Shown: positions 24,883 through 35,067, counted from the first letter of the stretch. The stretch: 64,000 nucleotides of DNA from Spirochaeta africana DSM 8902 (GCF_000242595.2 NC_017098.1:2499501-2563500); one strand, 5' to 3'. The notes: generated by a model from the letters alone, not told the origin. Numbers and translations are program-made.

Positions 24883-26000
24883 ACGATAAAGACACACACC
24901 CGGATCATTCTTCCATTTCAGAGCAGGAACGTGAGCTGGCAGAGCTTTCCCAGAAGGGCTATCAGCTTATGAAGCAGGGGTTTGTCCAGGAGGCCCAGAC
25001 CTATTTCCAGAAGATTCTGGAACAGGATGCAACCAACAATTATGCGCTGGTCGGCCTGGGAGATGCCCTGCGCAAGCGTCGAAGCTTTGCCAAAGCAGCC
25101 GAGCATTATGAGGTGTGTCTGGAGCACCACCCGCGCAACAACTACGCCCTGTTCGGACTGGCCGACAGTTATGCTGCCATGCGCCGCTACCGGGATTCAG
25201 CAGAGATCTGGGAGCGCTACCTGGAGCACGACGACCGCAATATTACGGTGCTTACCAGGGTAGCGGACGTGCATCGCAAGGCCAGAGACTTTCGCCGCGC
25301 CAAGGAGCTGTACGAGCGGGTCATGGAGATCGAGCCCGAGAATCTGTATGCCCTGATCGGTCTGGGACATCTGCATTATGACTACAAGGAATACCAGGCG
25401 GCGCTCACCTACTGGCGCAAGGTGCTGGAACTGACCGAACCGCGAGCAGATATCCGGATCCTTACCTCGATTGGCAACTGTTACCGCAAGATGCACCGTT
25501 TTCAGGATGGTCTGCCCTACTTTGAACGGGCACGCCGGCAGGACGCCAGCAATTTCTATGCCCTGTTCGGGCTTGCCGACTGCTTTCGTGGACTGAACCA
25601 GCCTGCTGAATCCCTGGAGCTCTGGCAGCATCTGCTGAAGCGGGAACCGGACAACAAGGTTATCCTTACCAGAGCCGGCGATGCCCATCGCAAGCTCGGG
25701 AATGCGGCCGAGGCGGAGCGGAGTTACCGGGCTGCCCTGAACATCGAGTTCGATGTATACGCTGTGCTGGGACTGGCACACCTGCACATCCAGGCCGGCC
25801 AGGCCGAGGATGCAATCGAGTCGCTGCGATCACTGACCAACCAGGATCCGCACAACCATCGATTCTACATCGTGCTGGCCGAGGCCTACGAGAGTATTGG
25901 TGAGCGCAGCAAGGCCATCGAAGCACTGAACAGCTTTCTCAAGCAGGGGTTGCGACATCCGGCCGTAACCGAACAGCTGCATCGCCTGCAACGAACCTGA
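24879..26000 (+). CDS. tetratricopeptide repeat protein
   Basis: A 373-residue soluble protein made almost entirely of TPR units, about ten, beginning near residue 25. The recurring pattern is [N]NYALxGLxD with A at the packing positions, for example TNNYALVGLGDALRKR, RNNYALFGLADSY and ENLYALIGLGHLHYDY. No signal peptide and no catalytic domain are seen. The start codon is TTG at 24879, overlapping the previous stop, with AAGAGGA upstream at 24863. Such proteins act as protein-protein adaptors. The unusually regular 34-residue repeats with Asn-Tyr-Ala suggest internal duplication. Confidence 0.75.
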   Translation: MNDKDTHPDHSSISEQERELAELSQKGYQLMKQGFVQEAQTYFQKILEQDATNNYALVGLGDALRKRRSFAKAAEHYEVCLEHHPRNNYALFGLADSYAAMRRYRDSAEIWERYLEHDDRNITVLTRVADVHRKARDFRRAKELYERVMEIEPENLYALIGLGHLHYDYKEYQAALTYWRKVLELTEPRADIRILTSIGNCYRKMHRFQDGLPYFERARRQDASNFYALFGLADCFRGLNQPAESLELWQHLLKREPDNKVILTRAGDAHRKLGNAAEAERSYRAALNIEFDVYAVLGLAHLHIQAGQAEDAIESLRSLTNQDPHNHRFYIVLAEAYESIGERSKAIEALNSFLKQGLRHPAVTEQLHRLQRT

Positions 26001-26057
26001 GATTTTCACCGTTCATACCCCATAAACCTCCCGGGATAGACTATACTTGGCAGTGCG

Positions 26058-29000
26058 ATGAATCGTTTTACCACCAGCTGCTGGGGCTGCCTTGTCTGCG
26101 CAATTCTGCTGGGACTGCAGGCAGCTCCTCTGCATGCTGAAGCTCCGCAGCCCCTTGTCGTCTCACAGGATCGCAGCTGGCCCCCGATGTCGTTCCTGGA
26201 TCAGGAAGGCAATCCCCAGGGGCTGTTGATTGACCTCTGGCGCGAGATCGCACACGAACTGCAGCGCCCGGTCGAGTTCATGCTGGCCGACACCTGGCAG
26301 GGAAGCATCGACCAGGTGGTACAAGGGGATGCCGATGTCCATGGCGGCCTGTTTTCCTCTCCCAAGCGTGAGCAGATACTGCAGTTCAGCAATGAGCTGC
26401 TGCCGCTGAGCGCATTCGTATTCGCCCCCGATGTAGCCGCGGTTCGCAGCGCGGCCGATCTGGCCGGCCTGGTTACCGGGGTCATTTACGGGACGGTGGA
26501 GCAGGAGTTCATGGAGTCCTCGTTCCCTGACTATCAACTGATCGAGTACCCGAACTACGACAGCCTTATCGCTGCGGCGATCACCCGGGAGATAGATGCC
26601 TTTGTTTCGGACTACCCGATCGGCCTCTACCTGCTGGAGCACCACCAGATACCAACCGGCTTCAAACCGGTGCAACACCTGTACACCTCGCCCCTGCGGG
26701 CCGGAACGGCACCGGATCGCCAGGATTTGCTGCGCGAAATCAATCAGGCCCTGCTGAACATCGATGCTGATACCCGCCGTGAAATCGGTGAACGATGGAT
26801 CAGAACCGAAACCGTGGAGGTTATCCCGGCATGGCTGCTGCCGATCGGGCTGCCAGCCCTGATTATTGGTATTCTGCTGAGCTACAGCCTGATACTTCGA
26901 CGCCAGCAGCACCGTCTGGCTGCCGAGTATCGCCAGAAGAGCCGTGAACTGGCAGCAGCCCACTACTCCGGGCGGCTCAGCGAGGAGCGATATCAGCTGC
27001 TGGCAGACAACAGCCGGGATGTGATCTGGACGATGGATCTGGAGGGGCGATTTACCTATGTGAGCCCATCGGTTCTGCAGCTGCGCGGATACACACCGGA
27101 AGAGGTAATGCAGCATCCGGTGGAAAAGGCAATATGCCCGGATTCCCGGGAGATGTATTATCAGGGCCTGCAGCAGATCCGGGAGTACATCCTGTCCGGC
27201 AGGACCTTTCCGGAGGGACGCATGGAACTGGAGCAGCCGTGCAAGGACGGCAGCAGTATCTGGACCGAGACCATCGTCACCCCACTGTATGACAACCAGC
27301 ACCGCACCGTCGGGATACTCGGTTCGACCCGTGATATCTCGGTCCGGCGAGAATCCGACCAGCGGATTGCCTTTCAACAGGAATTCCAGAAAACCGCAGC
27401 TGCCATGTCCGCCGAGTTCATCAAGGCCTCGGTAACCACGATCGACAACAAGGTGCAGCTGCTGCTGCAGCAGATTGGCGCGCTGTTCGGGGTGGATCGA
27501 AGCTACCTGTTTCTGTTCCAGGAGAACGCCACGGTGATGACCAACACCCATGAGTGGTGCGCCGCCGGTATCCCGAGTGTCAAACACGAACAGCAGCAGA
27601 TACCGGTGTCCTCGAGCCCATGGGTGGTTCAGCAGATCCGGGCCGACGAGGCGGTGTACATTGCAGATGCCAATACGATTCCTGATGAAGGTGCGCGGGA
27701 GCGACAACTGTTCCGGGAGCAGAAAATCCAGTCGCTTTTGCTGGTTCCGGTCCGCGACGATGCCGAGCTGATGGGTTTTTTCGGACTGGATTCGTTGCGG
27801 ACGCAACGCAGCTGGAATGAGCATGATATCTCGCTGCTCAAGGTTTTTGCCAACATAATTGCAGATGCGCTGCACAAGGTTGCAGCCGAACGCGAGCTGA
27901 TCCGTACAAAAGAAGCGGCAATTGCCGCCAGCCGCACCAAGAGCGAGTTTCTGGCTAACATGAGCCACGAGATACGCACCCCCCTGAACGGACTGATCGG
28001 TTTTACGGAGTTGCTGGGCGACACCAGCCTGGATCCGGTTCAGCAGCACTATCTGCACAATGCCAAAAGCTCGGCCCAGCTGCTGCTGGAGATTATCAAC
28101 GACATCCTGGACTTCTCCAAGATAGAGGCCGGACGGATTGATCTTGAGTATGCATTCAACAACCTCCAGGAACTGATTCAGGAGGCATCGGCAATTGTCG
28201 AGTGGCAAGCCGGCACAAAGGGCCTGGCGCTGCAGCTGCAGCTGCCGCCGGATCTGCCCTGGATCTATACCGACAGTCTGCGCCTGAAGCAGATCCTGTT
28301 GAACCTGATGAGTAATGCAATCAAGTTCACCGATGCGGGGTTCATTCGGATACAGGCATCCTGGAAAGAACTCGATCACCAGTATGCCGAGGTGACAATA
28401 TCGGTACAGGACTCCGGGATTGGCATAGCTGCTGATCACCAGGCACGGCTGTTCGATGCCTTTACCCAGGCCGACAGCTCCACCACCCGGCGTTACGGGG
28501 GCACCGGACTGGGGCTCGCAATCTCGCGGCTGCTTGCCGAGCGCCTGGGTGGGCAGTTGTTGCTGGAAAGCACCCCGGGAGAAGGCTCGACCTTTACCCT
28601 GCAGCTGACTGCAAGCTGTCGCCCCGCGCCGTCAGCAGCCAGGGTTGCAGCGGAGAGGTCGGCAGCAGCGGCTGGCGCAGACGGCGAAGTCCCCACAGAC
28701 GGCGCTTCCCCCGATGCTGAAACCTCGGCCGCAGCCGCGGCTGCTGGCAGCACCACTGCTGGCGCCCTGCGCCCACGCGTTCTGATTGCCGAGGATGTAC
28801 CACTGAACCTGGAGTTGTTCGAAACGATGGTGCGCAAGCTGTATCCCGATGCAGAGGTTGCCACTGCCCGTGACGGGGTAGAGGCCTGCCGCATGGCTGC
28901 CGAACTGCTGCCGGACATCATTCTGATGGATATTCACATGCCGCAGATGGATGGCCTGGAGGCGGCACGCTGCATCCGGCAGCAGACCGAGGCATCCCGC

Positions 29001-29153
29001 AACATGGCGATTATCGCCCTGACAGCCGGGGCAGCAACCGATGAGCGGGATACTGCCCTGCAGGCTGGCATGGATGATTTCCTGACCAAACCCGTGCGCC
29101 CGCGCCAGTTACAGGAGCTGATCGAGCGGCATCTGCAGCCCGGTACGGCTTGA
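26058..29153 (+). CDS. hybrid sensor histidine kinase with periplasmic solute-binding domain
   Basis: Inner-membrane sensor of 1031 residues. Order: signal peptide (1-27, ending PLHAEA), a periplasmic SBP type-3 domain (about 33-250, starting [20 protein letters not shown]), a transmembrane helix (about 257-280), a PAS domain (about 310-420, [19 protein letters not shown]), a GAF domain (about 440-600), a HisKA domain with phospho-acceptor His637 ([11 protein letters not shown]), HATPase ([20 protein letters not shown]), an Ala-rich linker (about 852-905) and a receiver domain with Asp958 ([11 protein letters not shown]). It probably senses an amino-acid-like ligand, and output goes by phosphorelay to an Hpt protein not found here. 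A -10 TATACT lies at 26042-26047, only ten bases before the ATG, without a good -35. Confidence 0.9.
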   Translation: MNRFTTSCWGCLVCAILLGLQAAPLHAEAPQPLVVSQDRSWPPMSFLDQEGNPQGLLIDLWREIAHELQRPVEFMLADTWQGSIDQVVQGDADVHGGLFSSPKREQILQFSNELLPLSAFVFAPDVAAVRSAADLAGLVTGVIYGTVEQEFMESSFPDYQLIEYPNYDSLIAAAITREIDAFVSDYPIGLYLLEHHQIPTGFKPVQHLYTSPLRAGTAPDRQDLLREINQALLNIDADTRREIGERWIRTETVEVIPAWLLPIGLPALIIGILLSYSLILRRQQHRLAAEYRQKSRELAAAHYSGRLSEERYQLLADNSRDVIWTMDLEGRFTYVSPSVLQLRGYTPEEVMQHPVEKAICPDSREMYYQGLQQIREYILSGRTFPEGRMELEQPCKDGSSIWTETIVTPLYDNQHRTVGILGSTRDISVRRESDQRIAFQQEFQKTAAAMSAEFIKASVTTIDNKVQLLLQQIGALFGVDRSYLFLFQENATVMTNTHEWCAAGIPSVKHEQQQIPVSSSPWVVQQIRADEAVYIADANTIPDEGARERQLFREQKIQSLLLVPVRDDAELMGFFGLDSLRTQRSWNEHDISLLKVFANIIADALHKVAAERELIRTKEAAIAASRTKSEFLANMSHEIRTPLNGLIGFTELLGDTSLDPVQQHYLHNAKSSAQLLLEIINDILDFSKIEAGRIDLEYAFNNLQELIQEASAIVEWQAGTKGLALQLQLPPDLPWIYTDSLRLKQILLNLMSNAIKFTDAGFIRIQASWKELDHQYAEVTISVQDSGIGIAADHQARLFDAFTQADSSTTRRYGGTGLGLAISRLLAERLGGQLLLESTPGEGSTFTLQLTASCRPAPSAARVAAERSAAAAGADGEVPTDGASPDAETSAAAAAAGSTTAGALRPRVLIAEDVPLNLELFETMVRKLYPDAEVATARDGVEACRMAAELLPDIILMDIHMPQMDGLEAARCIRQQTEASRNMAIIALTAGAATDERDTALQAGMDDFLTKPVRPRQLQELIERHLQPGTA

Positions 29154-29156
29154 ACC

Positions 29157-29178
29157 CCGGCGGCTCTGCGAACGCCGG
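29157..29178. terminator. weak hairpin between convergent kinase and alaS
   Basis: CCGGCG (29157-29162) pairs with CGCCGG (29173-29178) around a 10-base loop. No T-tract follows, so a terminator role is uncertain. It fills the 55-base gap between the two stop codons. Confidence 0.3.
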
Positions 29179-29208
29179 TATATCAGGCAGTCATTCCAGC
29201 GGAGCGGT

Positions 29209-30993
29209 TCAGGAAACTACCGCCTTGATCCGCCGAACACCTGCGCTGGAGGACTGCTCCTTCTTGATCTTGAAATTCCCAAGCTCGGCGGTGTGCTGGA
29301 CATGCGGCCCGCCGCAGACCTCCATACTGTAGTCGCCGATACGGTATACCTTGACCACCTCTTCGTAGCGATCGCTGAAGATGGCTATGGAACCCTTGTC
29401 CCGTGCCTCTTGCAGGGTCATGGTCTCCATGACAACCGGCAGATCGGCCTGAATCTTTTCATTCACTATACGCTCAACCTCGGCGATCTGCTCGGGGGTC
29501 ATCTTGTCCGGATGATTGAAATCAAAACGCAAGCGCTCCTGGGTTATGTTCGACCCTTTCTGGTGCACATGGTCGCCCAGAACGTCGCGCAATGCCTGAT
29601 GCAGCAGATGGGTTGCGGTGTGCAGCCGGGTTGTCATTTCGGAGTGATCCGCCAGCCCACCCTTGAAGGTCTGGTTGTCATCCATCTTGGATTTTTCCTG
29701 ATGCTTGCGGAAGGCCTGGTCGAAACCGTCGCGGTCAACCGTCAGCCCATGCTCGGCGGCCAGCTCCTCGGTCACCTCTATCGGAAACCCGTAGGTATCA
29801 TACAGCTTGAAGGCCAGGCGGCCGGGGATTTCCCGTTTGGGGTTGCGCTCGAGGTTCGGCAGCATCTTCTGGAACTCTCGCTCCCCGTTGCGCAGGGTGC
29901 GCATGAACTTTTCCTCTTCCTTGCCCAGTTCCTGCATGATGGCATCGCGCTGCTGCTGCAGCCGCGGGTACACCTCGGCGTACATATCAACCACAATCGC
30001 GGCCGGTTTTTCCAGGAAGGCATCCTCCAGGCCAACCTTGCGCCCGTGACGCAATGCCCGCCGAATCAACCGTCGCAGAACATACCCCTGCCCCAGATTG
30101 GAAGGTACAACCCCGGCTTCGTCGCCAATCAGGAACACGGCGGTCTTGATGTGGTCCGAGATGATGCGAATCGAGTTGTCACGTTCCTCGCTATCCCCGT
30201 AACGCACCCCGGAAAGCCCCTCCAGGGATGCAATGACCGGGGTAAACAGCTCGGTCTGGTATACCGAAGCCTTGCCCTGCAGCACCGTGCTGGTACGCTC
30301 GACCCCCATACCGGTGTCTACACATTTCCGTTCCATCGGCTGGTAGCTGCCGTCTGCCTGCTTGTTGTACTGCATGAACACATTGTTCCAGATCTCCATC
30401 CACTTGCCGTCCGAGATACCCGGGCGGCTTTCAGCAGTCCCCGGCATGCCGGTGTCGTAGAAGATCTCGGTATCGGGGCCGCAGGGGCCGGTCTGTCCGG
30501 CCGGTCCCCACCAGTTGTCTTCGCGCCCGAGAAAGTAGATCCGTTCCTCGGGTATTCCCAGCTCGCGCCAGAGCTCGGCGCTTTCATCATCTCGCGGCAC
30601 TTCGTCATCACCGGCAAACACCGTTACCGCCAGACGATCGATCGGGATATTCAGCCACTGCGGGCTGGTCAGGAACTCGAAGCTCATCCGGATTGATTCC
30701 TGCTTGAAGTAGTCGCCCAGCGACCAGTTCCCCAGCATCTCGAAGAAGGTAAGATGACTGGAGTCGCCAACATCCTCGATATCGCCGGTACGGATGCACT
30801 TCTGGTAATTTACCAGGCGGGTGCCGCCGGGATGCTCTTCCCCCAGAATGTACGGTACCAGGGGATGCATGCCGGCAGTGGTAAACAGTACGGTCGGATC
30901 ATTCTCCGGCACCAGTGATTTTCCGGCAATCTCGGCATGGCCGTGTTCAACAAAAAACGCAATATATTTGCGACGTAGTTCCTGTGCAGTCAT
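29209..30993 (-). CDS. alaS: alanyl-tRNA synthetase, short spirochaetal form
   Basis: Charges tRNA-Ala; class II synthetase. The protein has 594 residues against about 870 in most bacteria. The catalytic core is complete (LVPENDPTVLFTTAGMHP; the anticodon-independent tRNA-recognition region; LRRLIRRALRHGRKVG). The editing domain is present with His458 and His462 (HTATHLLHQ), and Cys560 and His564 (CGGPH). The C-terminal oligomerisation/C-Ala region is absent: the protein ends shortly after GVRRIKAVVS. Treponemal AlaRS has the same length (from memory), so this is a lineage trait rather than a broken gene. The promoter lies so close that the mRNA is predicted leaderless. Confidence 0.96.
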   Translation of the reverse strand: MTAQELRRKYIAFFVEHGHAEIAGKSLVPENDPTVLFTTAGMHPLVPYILGEEHPGGTRLVNYQKCIRTGDIEDVGDSSHLTFFEMLGNWSLGDYFKQESIRMSFEFLTSPQWLNIPIDRLAVTVFAGDDEVPRDDESAELWRELGIPEERIYFLGREDNWWGPAGQTGPCGPDTEIFYDTGMPGTAESRPGISDGKWMEIWNNVFMQYNKQADGSYQPMERKCVDTGMGVERTSTVLQGKASVYQTELFTPVIASLEGLSGVRYGDSEERDNSIRIISDHIKTAVFLIGDEAGVVPSNLGQGYVLRRLIRRALRHGRKVGLEDAFLEKPAAIVVDMYAEVYPRLQQQRDAIMQELGKEEEKFMRTLRNGEREFQKMLPNLERNPKREIPGRLAFKLYDTYGFPIEVTEELAAEHGLTVDRDGFDQAFRKHQEKSKMDDNQTFKGGLADHSEMTTRLHTATHLLHQALRDVLGDHVHQKGSNITQERLRFDFNHPDKMTPEQIAEVERIVNEKIQADLPVVMETMTLQEARDKGSIAIFSDRYEEVVKVYRIGDYSMEVCGGPHVQHTAELGNFKIKKEQSSSAGVRRIKAVVS

Positions 30994-30999
30994 GCCGGA

Positions 31000-31028
31000 A
31001 TACTAAAGAGGCCGGCCCGAAAAGTCAA
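31000..31028 (-). promoter_or_regulatory. alaS promoter, predicted leaderless
   Basis: On the minus strand TTGACT (31028-31023), a 17-base spacer and TAGTAT (31005-31000). Six bases remain before the ATG at 30993, so the transcript should begin on the start codon. No ribosome-binding site can be seen. Confidence 0.75.
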
Positions 31029-31029
31029 T

Positions 31030-33048
31030 TCAGTCTGCCAAGGCCTGCGGCCGGCCAAGGGCGCGTACTGCATTGAGTACCGCCAGCAGTGACACCCCGA
31101 CATCACCGATGATCGCAGCCCACATTCCGGCCAGCCCTACAGCTCCCAGGGTGATAAACACCAGCTTTGCCAGCAAGGTGAACACGATATTCTGGCGGAC
31201 AATCCGGCGCGTTCGGCCGGCAGCCTCCAGTGCAGCCGGCACCCGCAGTAGCGAGTCGTCCATCAGCACGACATCTGCCGCCTCTATAGCAGCATCCGAA
31301 CCCAGCCCCCCCATCGCCATGCCGACATCGGCGCGCATCAGCACCGGCGCGTCGTTAATACCGTCTCCCACAAAGCCCAGGCGGCCGCCCGGGGGAAGCT
31401 GGCGCTGCAGATCCTCGGTTATGGCTACCTTGTCCTCCGGCAGCAGCTGACTGTAGATTTCTTCAATACCGAGCTGCCCGGCTATCTCCCGGGCGGCCGC
31501 GTCGGTGTCGCCGGTCAGCATGGCGATACGGCGAATGCCCAGCCGCCGCAGCCGCTGCAGCGCCATAGCGGCTTCCGTCCGCACCCGGTCAGACACCACC
31601 AGCCAGCCGGCATACCGCCCGCCTGCGGCTATGTGCACCACCGAACCGGGGTGTGGACAGCTCTGACAGGGAATCCCTGCACGCTGCATCAGTCGCTCAC
31701 TGCCAACCAGCACCATCCTGCCGTCCACCCGGGCGGTAATACCGTGACCACTCTCCTCCCGCACCTCGGTTACCCGATCCACCTGGATAGCCCCTCCCCA
31801 GGCCGCCCGCACAGATACCGCAATCGGATGGCTGGAGGACGACTCGGCGTGGGCAGCAGTCTCCAGCAGTGCTTCCCGGGACCAGCCCGGAGCCGGCGCC
31901 ACCCTGTGCACCGCGAAAACCCCACAGGTCAGGGTGCCGGTTTTATCCAGCACCAGGGTATGCAGATCATTCAGGGTATCCAGGTAGTTGGCCCCCTTTA
32001 CCAGCACCCGGCGACGCGCTGCCCCGCCAATGCCGGCGAAATAGCTGAGCGGTATCGACACAACCAGCGCACAGGGGCAGGATATGACCAGCACCACCAG
32101 CGCCCGGTAGAGCCAGGTATACCAGTCCCCGCCTGCCAACAAGGGCGGTAGCACAGCTACCGCCGCTGCCAGGGCAACCACCACCGGGGTATACACCCGT
32201 GCAAATCGGGTGATAAACCGCTCCGTTAAGGATTTGCGTTCCGCGGCATCCTGTACCAATGCCAGAATACGTGCTACCGATGATTCACTGAATCGCCGGG
32301 TCACCCGGATTCTCAGACGGGAATCCAGGCTGATGCAGCCGGCCGAAACCGGATCGCCAACCCCGACCCGGCGGGGTACGGCCTCGCCGGTAAGGGCTGC
32401 GGTGTCCAGAAATCCGCTCCCGTCCTCTACCAGCCCGTCAAGCGGCAGCCGTTCGCCCGGAAAAACCACGATTATGCTGCTGACGGCGACCTGTTCCGGC
32501 GGCAGCAGTTCCGTCTCTCCAGCGGCGTTCAGCACCCGGGCGTTGTCCGGCCGTAAGTCCATAAGCCCGGCGATAGAGCGTCGTGAACGCCGCACGGCTG
32601 TATCCTGGAAAAACTCACCCACCGAATAAAACAGCATGACAGCCACCGCCTCGGCCGGCTCCCCGATGGCAAACGCCCCCAGGGTGGCGATGCTCATCAG
32701 AAACATCTCATCGAACACCGCGCCATGCAGGCAGGACCGGGCCGCGCGCCAGACTACCTGTCCGCCGACCAGCAGATAGGCTGCAACAAAACCGGCCCAG
32801 GCTGCCGGCATCGGCTGCAGCAGAACAGCACCGCCCAGTAATCCGATCGCCCCGGCGATCCGCGCCAGGTGAAGCATCCCCTGACGGCCGACACGGTGCG
32901 CGGGCCGGTGTGCAGCCCGCGGTTCCGCGAATGGCGAGCTGCCGGCGCTGCTGCAGCTGCAGGCAGACGAACCGCACCCGTCATCCGCACCCGACAAGCC
33001 GCTGTCCTCCGGTTCCGCTTGGCTGACATACCCGAATTGTTCAGACAT
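31030..33048 (-). CDS. P1B-type Zn2+/Cd2+/Pb2+-exporting ATPase
   Basis: Heavy-metal efflux pump of the inner membrane, 672 residues. The membrane metal site is Cys324-Pro-Cys326 (SCPCALVVSIPL); the phosphorylated Asp368 is in DKTGTLT, with the SHPIAV motif of P1B ATPases and GDGINDAPVL further on. The last helices contain IIGDVGVSLLAVLNAVRAL; the Asp-x-Gly here is typical of ZntA/CadA-type (divalent soft metals), not of copper pumps. The usual N-terminal ferredoxin-like HMA domain is replaced by a short Cys-rich tail with Cys25, Cys30 and Cys32. ATG 33048 overlaps the ArsR gene by 8 bases and has GGAG upstream within it. It is controlled with the CadC-like repressor. Confidence 0.92.
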   Translation of the reverse strand: MSEQFGYVSQAEPEDSGLSGADDGCGSSACSCSSAGSSPFAEPRAAHRPAHRVGRQGMLHLARIAGAIGLLGGAVLLQPMPAAWAGFVAAYLLVGGQVVWRAARSCLHGAVFDEMFLMSIATLGAFAIGEPAEAVAVMLFYSVGEFFQDTAVRRSRRSIAGLMDLRPDNARVLNAAGETELLPPEQVAVSSIIVVFPGERLPLDGLVEDGSGFLDTAALTGEAVPRRVGVGDPVSAGCISLDSRLRIRVTRRFSESSVARILALVQDAAERKSLTERFITRFARVYTPVVVALAAAVAVLPPLLAGGDWYTWLYRALVVLVISCPCALVVSIPLSYFAGIGGAARRRVLVKGANYLDTLNDLHTLVLDKTGTLTCGVFAVHRVAPAPGWSREALLETAAHAESSSSHPIAVSVRAAWGGAIQVDRVTEVREESGHGITARVDGRMVLVGSERLMQRAGIPCQSCPHPGSVVHIAAGGRYAGWLVVSDRVRTEAAMALQRLRRLGIRRIAMLTGDTDAAAREIAGQLGIEEIYSQLLPEDKVAITEDLQRQLPPGGRLGFVGDGINDAPVLMRADVGMAMGGLGSDAAIEAADVVLMDDSLLRVPAALEAAGRTRRIVRQNIVFTLLAKLVFITLGAVGLAGMWAAIIGDVGVSLLAVLNAVRALGRPQALAD

Positions 33049-33400
33049 CCTGTGTCTCCGCAAAATGCTCCTGGGCGGTACGAATCAGGGTCAGGACATG
33101 GTGATCCTGCAGGGAATAAAACACCTGCTTGCCGCGGCGTTCCCCCCGGATCATCCGCATCAGTTTCAGCAGCCGCAGATGATGCGAGACTGCCGGCATC
33201 GACATCTCCAGCAGCCAGGCAAGATCGCAGACACACAGCTCCTGTTCAGCCAGCACGTACAGAATACGTGTCCTGGTTTCGTCTGCCAGCACCCGGAACA
33301 GCTCGGACAGTCCACTGGCAGCCAGGATACGCCGCCGCAGCACTTCGAGATTGTCCGTACAGTTCAGCTGTCGTACACTGCACACATCCCTGGATTCCAT
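33041..33400 (-). CDS. ArsR/SmtB-family metal-sensing repressor (CadC-like)
   Basis: A 119-residue winged-helix repressor. The helix-turn-helix is at about 56-85 (CDLAWLLEMSMPAVSHHLRLL). The soft-metal site of CadC type is recognisable: Cys56 and Cys58 in ELCVCD on the recognition-proximal helix, with Cys7 and Cys14 in the N-terminal arm. This predicts release from DNA on Cd2+, Pb2+ or Zn2+. It lies directly upstream of, and overlaps, the exporter gene, so both are derepressed together. An inverted repeat over the -10 of its promoter is a fitting operator. Confidence 0.92.
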   Translation of the reverse strand: MESRDVCSVRQLNCTDNLEVLRRRILAASGLSELFRVLADETRTRILYVLAEQELCVCDLAWLLEMSMPAVSHHLRLLKLMRMIRGERRGKQVFYSLQDHHVLTLIRTAQEHFAETQDV

Positions 33401-33421
33401 CCTGTACCCCCTGACTATTAA

Positions 33422-33462
33422 ATTATTGCTTAATTGTAACTTTGTTTACCGAGAAAGTCAAT
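33422..33462 (-). promoter_or_regulatory. promoter and ArsR-type operator of the metal-resistance operon
   Basis: On the minus strand TTGACT (33462-33457), a 17-base spacer and TACAAT (33439-33434) form a near-consensus promoter. The AT-rich perfect inverted repeat AATTA-TTGCT-TAATT (33422-33436) overlaps the -10 and the start point, where CadC/SmtB proteins usually bind. Confidence 0.7.
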
Positions 33463-33475
33463 CGTCTGTATAGTT
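33446..33475 (+). promoter_or_regulatory. candidate promoter of the Na+ symporter gene
   Basis: TTTACC (33446-33451), 18 bases, TATAGT (33470-33475). It overlaps the divergent arsR promoter and would give a leader of about 85 bases. AAAGGAG lies close to the ATG at 33568. Support is moderate. Confidence 0.4.
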
Positions 33476-33567
33476 ATCCACATGGATGTATAAACCGCCT
33501 TTTTTCTTGGCTATATGGAGTATGTATGGTATTTTTATACAACTATTTCAGATAAAGGAGTATTGGT

Positions 33568-35010
33568 ATGAGTGCACCACGAGAACAGTGGACGTCAAAG
33601 CTGGCGTTTGTACTGGCAGCAGCCGGTTCAGCGGTCGGCTTGGGCAACATCTGGCGCTTCTCCTACGTTGTGGGAACCAACGGGGGAGCAGCATTTGTTT
33701 TTATGTATCTGGTAATTATTGCCGTGATCGGGTATCCAATGATGGTTACCGAGGTTACCCTGGGACAGAAGGCCCACAAGGATCCTATCGGTACCTTCAA
33801 GGCCCTGGCACCAGACACCCCCTGGTGGCTGGTGGGTGCAATGGGAGTAATGGCCGGCTTTATTATCCTCTCGTTCTACTCGGTAGTCGGGGGCTGGTCA
33901 CTGGCGTATGTCTTCAAGACATTTACCGGGGCCCTGGGAGCCGGCACCGATTTTGGCGGTGAATTTGTCGGGCTCATCGGCAGCGCCGGTCAGCCAATCT
34001 TCTGGCATGCCCTGTTCATGCTGCTGACCATCGGGATTATTGCAGCTGGTGTAGTCAACGGTATCAGTCGCTCGGTACGCATCCTGATGCCTGCGTTGTT
34101 CGTACTGCTGCTGATACTCGTCATCCGTTCGGTAACCCTGCCGGGGGCAGGTGCCGGTATTGCCTTCTATCTTCGCCCTGACTTCAGTGAACTGAATGCC
34201 CAGTCACTGCTGGCAGCCGTGGGCCAGGCCTTTTTCACCCTGAGCTTGGGGATGGGCGCCATGATCACCTACGGAAGCTACCTGAACGACAAGGAAGATA
34301 TACCGGACAACGCTGGTTGGGTTGTCGGTCTGGATACCTTTATCGCCCTGCTGGCCGGTTTTGCCATTTTCCCGGCAGTTTTTGCCCTGGGGCAGGATCC
34401 TGGTGCCGGTGCCGGGCTGGCATTCATCACCCTCCCGGCGGTATTCGCAGAGATCCCTGCCGGTCTTCTGTTTGGCGGGCTGTTCTTCCTGCTGCTGAGC
34501 GTTGCGGCCCTGACCTCGGCGATCTCGCTGCTGGAGGTTGTGGTAGCCTGGATCATCGATGAGCACGAATGGGTACGCTGGAAGGCTGCCCTGGTACTGG
34601 GTGGAATTATCTTTCTGCTGGGTATCCCGGCCAGCCTGAGCCTAGGTGCTGCAGATATCACCGTCATCGGCATGCCATTCTTCGATTTCCTTGACTTCCT
34701 GCAGGAGAGCATTCTGCTGCCGCTGGGTGGTTTGTTGACCTCGATCTTTGCCGGCTATGTCTGGAAGGCCAAGCGCACGCGCGACGCCGCCAACGCCAAC
34801 GCCAAAAAGCTGAAACTCGGCTGGTGGTTCGATGTGCTGATCATGTACGTTGTGCCAGTAGCTATTGCGCTGGTAATGATGTTCGGCCTGGTCGATCAGT
34901 ACCCGATCATGGCCTGGGTTTTTGCTGCTGGTTTCGGAACTGCAATCTTTTTTACGATTCTGTACCATGTAATCAAGGCTGCGATAAAAAACAGTCGACC
35001 CATGAACTGA
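33568..35010 (+). CDS. neurotransmitter:sodium symporter (NSS/SLC6) family transporter
   Basis: Inner-membrane Na+-coupled symporter of 480 residues with about 11-12 helices. The helix 1 signature WTSKLAFVLAAAGSAVGLGN plus IWRFSYVVGTNGGAAF carries the Na+ and substrate sites of LeuT-like proteins. Bacterial members carry amino acids such as leucine, tryptophan or tyrosine; the exact substrate cannot be read. AAAGGAG precedes the ATG. A strong terminator follows 21 bases after the stop, so it is monocistronic. Na+ dependence would suit a halophilic or alkaliphilic lifestyle, but that is inference. Confidence 0.93.
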   Translation: MSAPREQWTSKLAFVLAAAGSAVGLGNIWRFSYVVGTNGGAAFVFMYLVIIAVIGYPMMVTEVTLGQKAHKDPIGTFKALAPDTPWWLVGAMGVMAGFIILSFYSVVGGWSLAYVFKTFTGALGAGTDFGGEFVGLIGSAGQPIFWHALFMLLTIGIIAAGVVNGISRSVRILMPALFVLLLILVIRSVTLPGAGAGIAFYLRPDFSELNAQSLLAAVGQAFFTLSLGMGAMITYGSYLNDKEDIPDNAGWVVGLDTFIALLAGFAIFPAVFALGQDPGAGAGLAFITLPAVFAEIPAGLLFGGLFFLLLSVAALTSAISLLEVVVAWIIDEHEWVRWKAALVLGGIIFLLGIPASLSLGAADITVIGMPFFDFLDFLQESILLPLGGLLTSIFAGYVWKAKRTRDAANANAKKLKLGWWFDVLIMYVVPVAIALVMMFGLVDQYPIMAWVFAAGFGTAIFFTILYHVIKAAIKNSRPMN

Positions 35011-35031
35011 CCTCAGTCAGTCATCTGTATT

Positions 35032-35067
35032 CAGGGCGTATGCTTCGGCAGGCGCCCTGTTTTTTTT
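35032..35067 (+). terminator. rho-independent terminator of the NSS gene
   Basis: CAGGGCG (35032-35038) pairs with CGCCCTG (35053-35059), followed at once by eight T (35060-35067). It separates the symporter from the TRAP operon control region. Confidence 0.9.

Noticed and set aside
26163-28439. Very long open frames on the strand opposite to real genes (also at 1363-2610, 19190-21475 and 15652-17202)
   Set aside because: They lie fully inside recognised genes, have no family match or ribosome site, and are expected in GC-rich DNA where antisense stop codons are rare.
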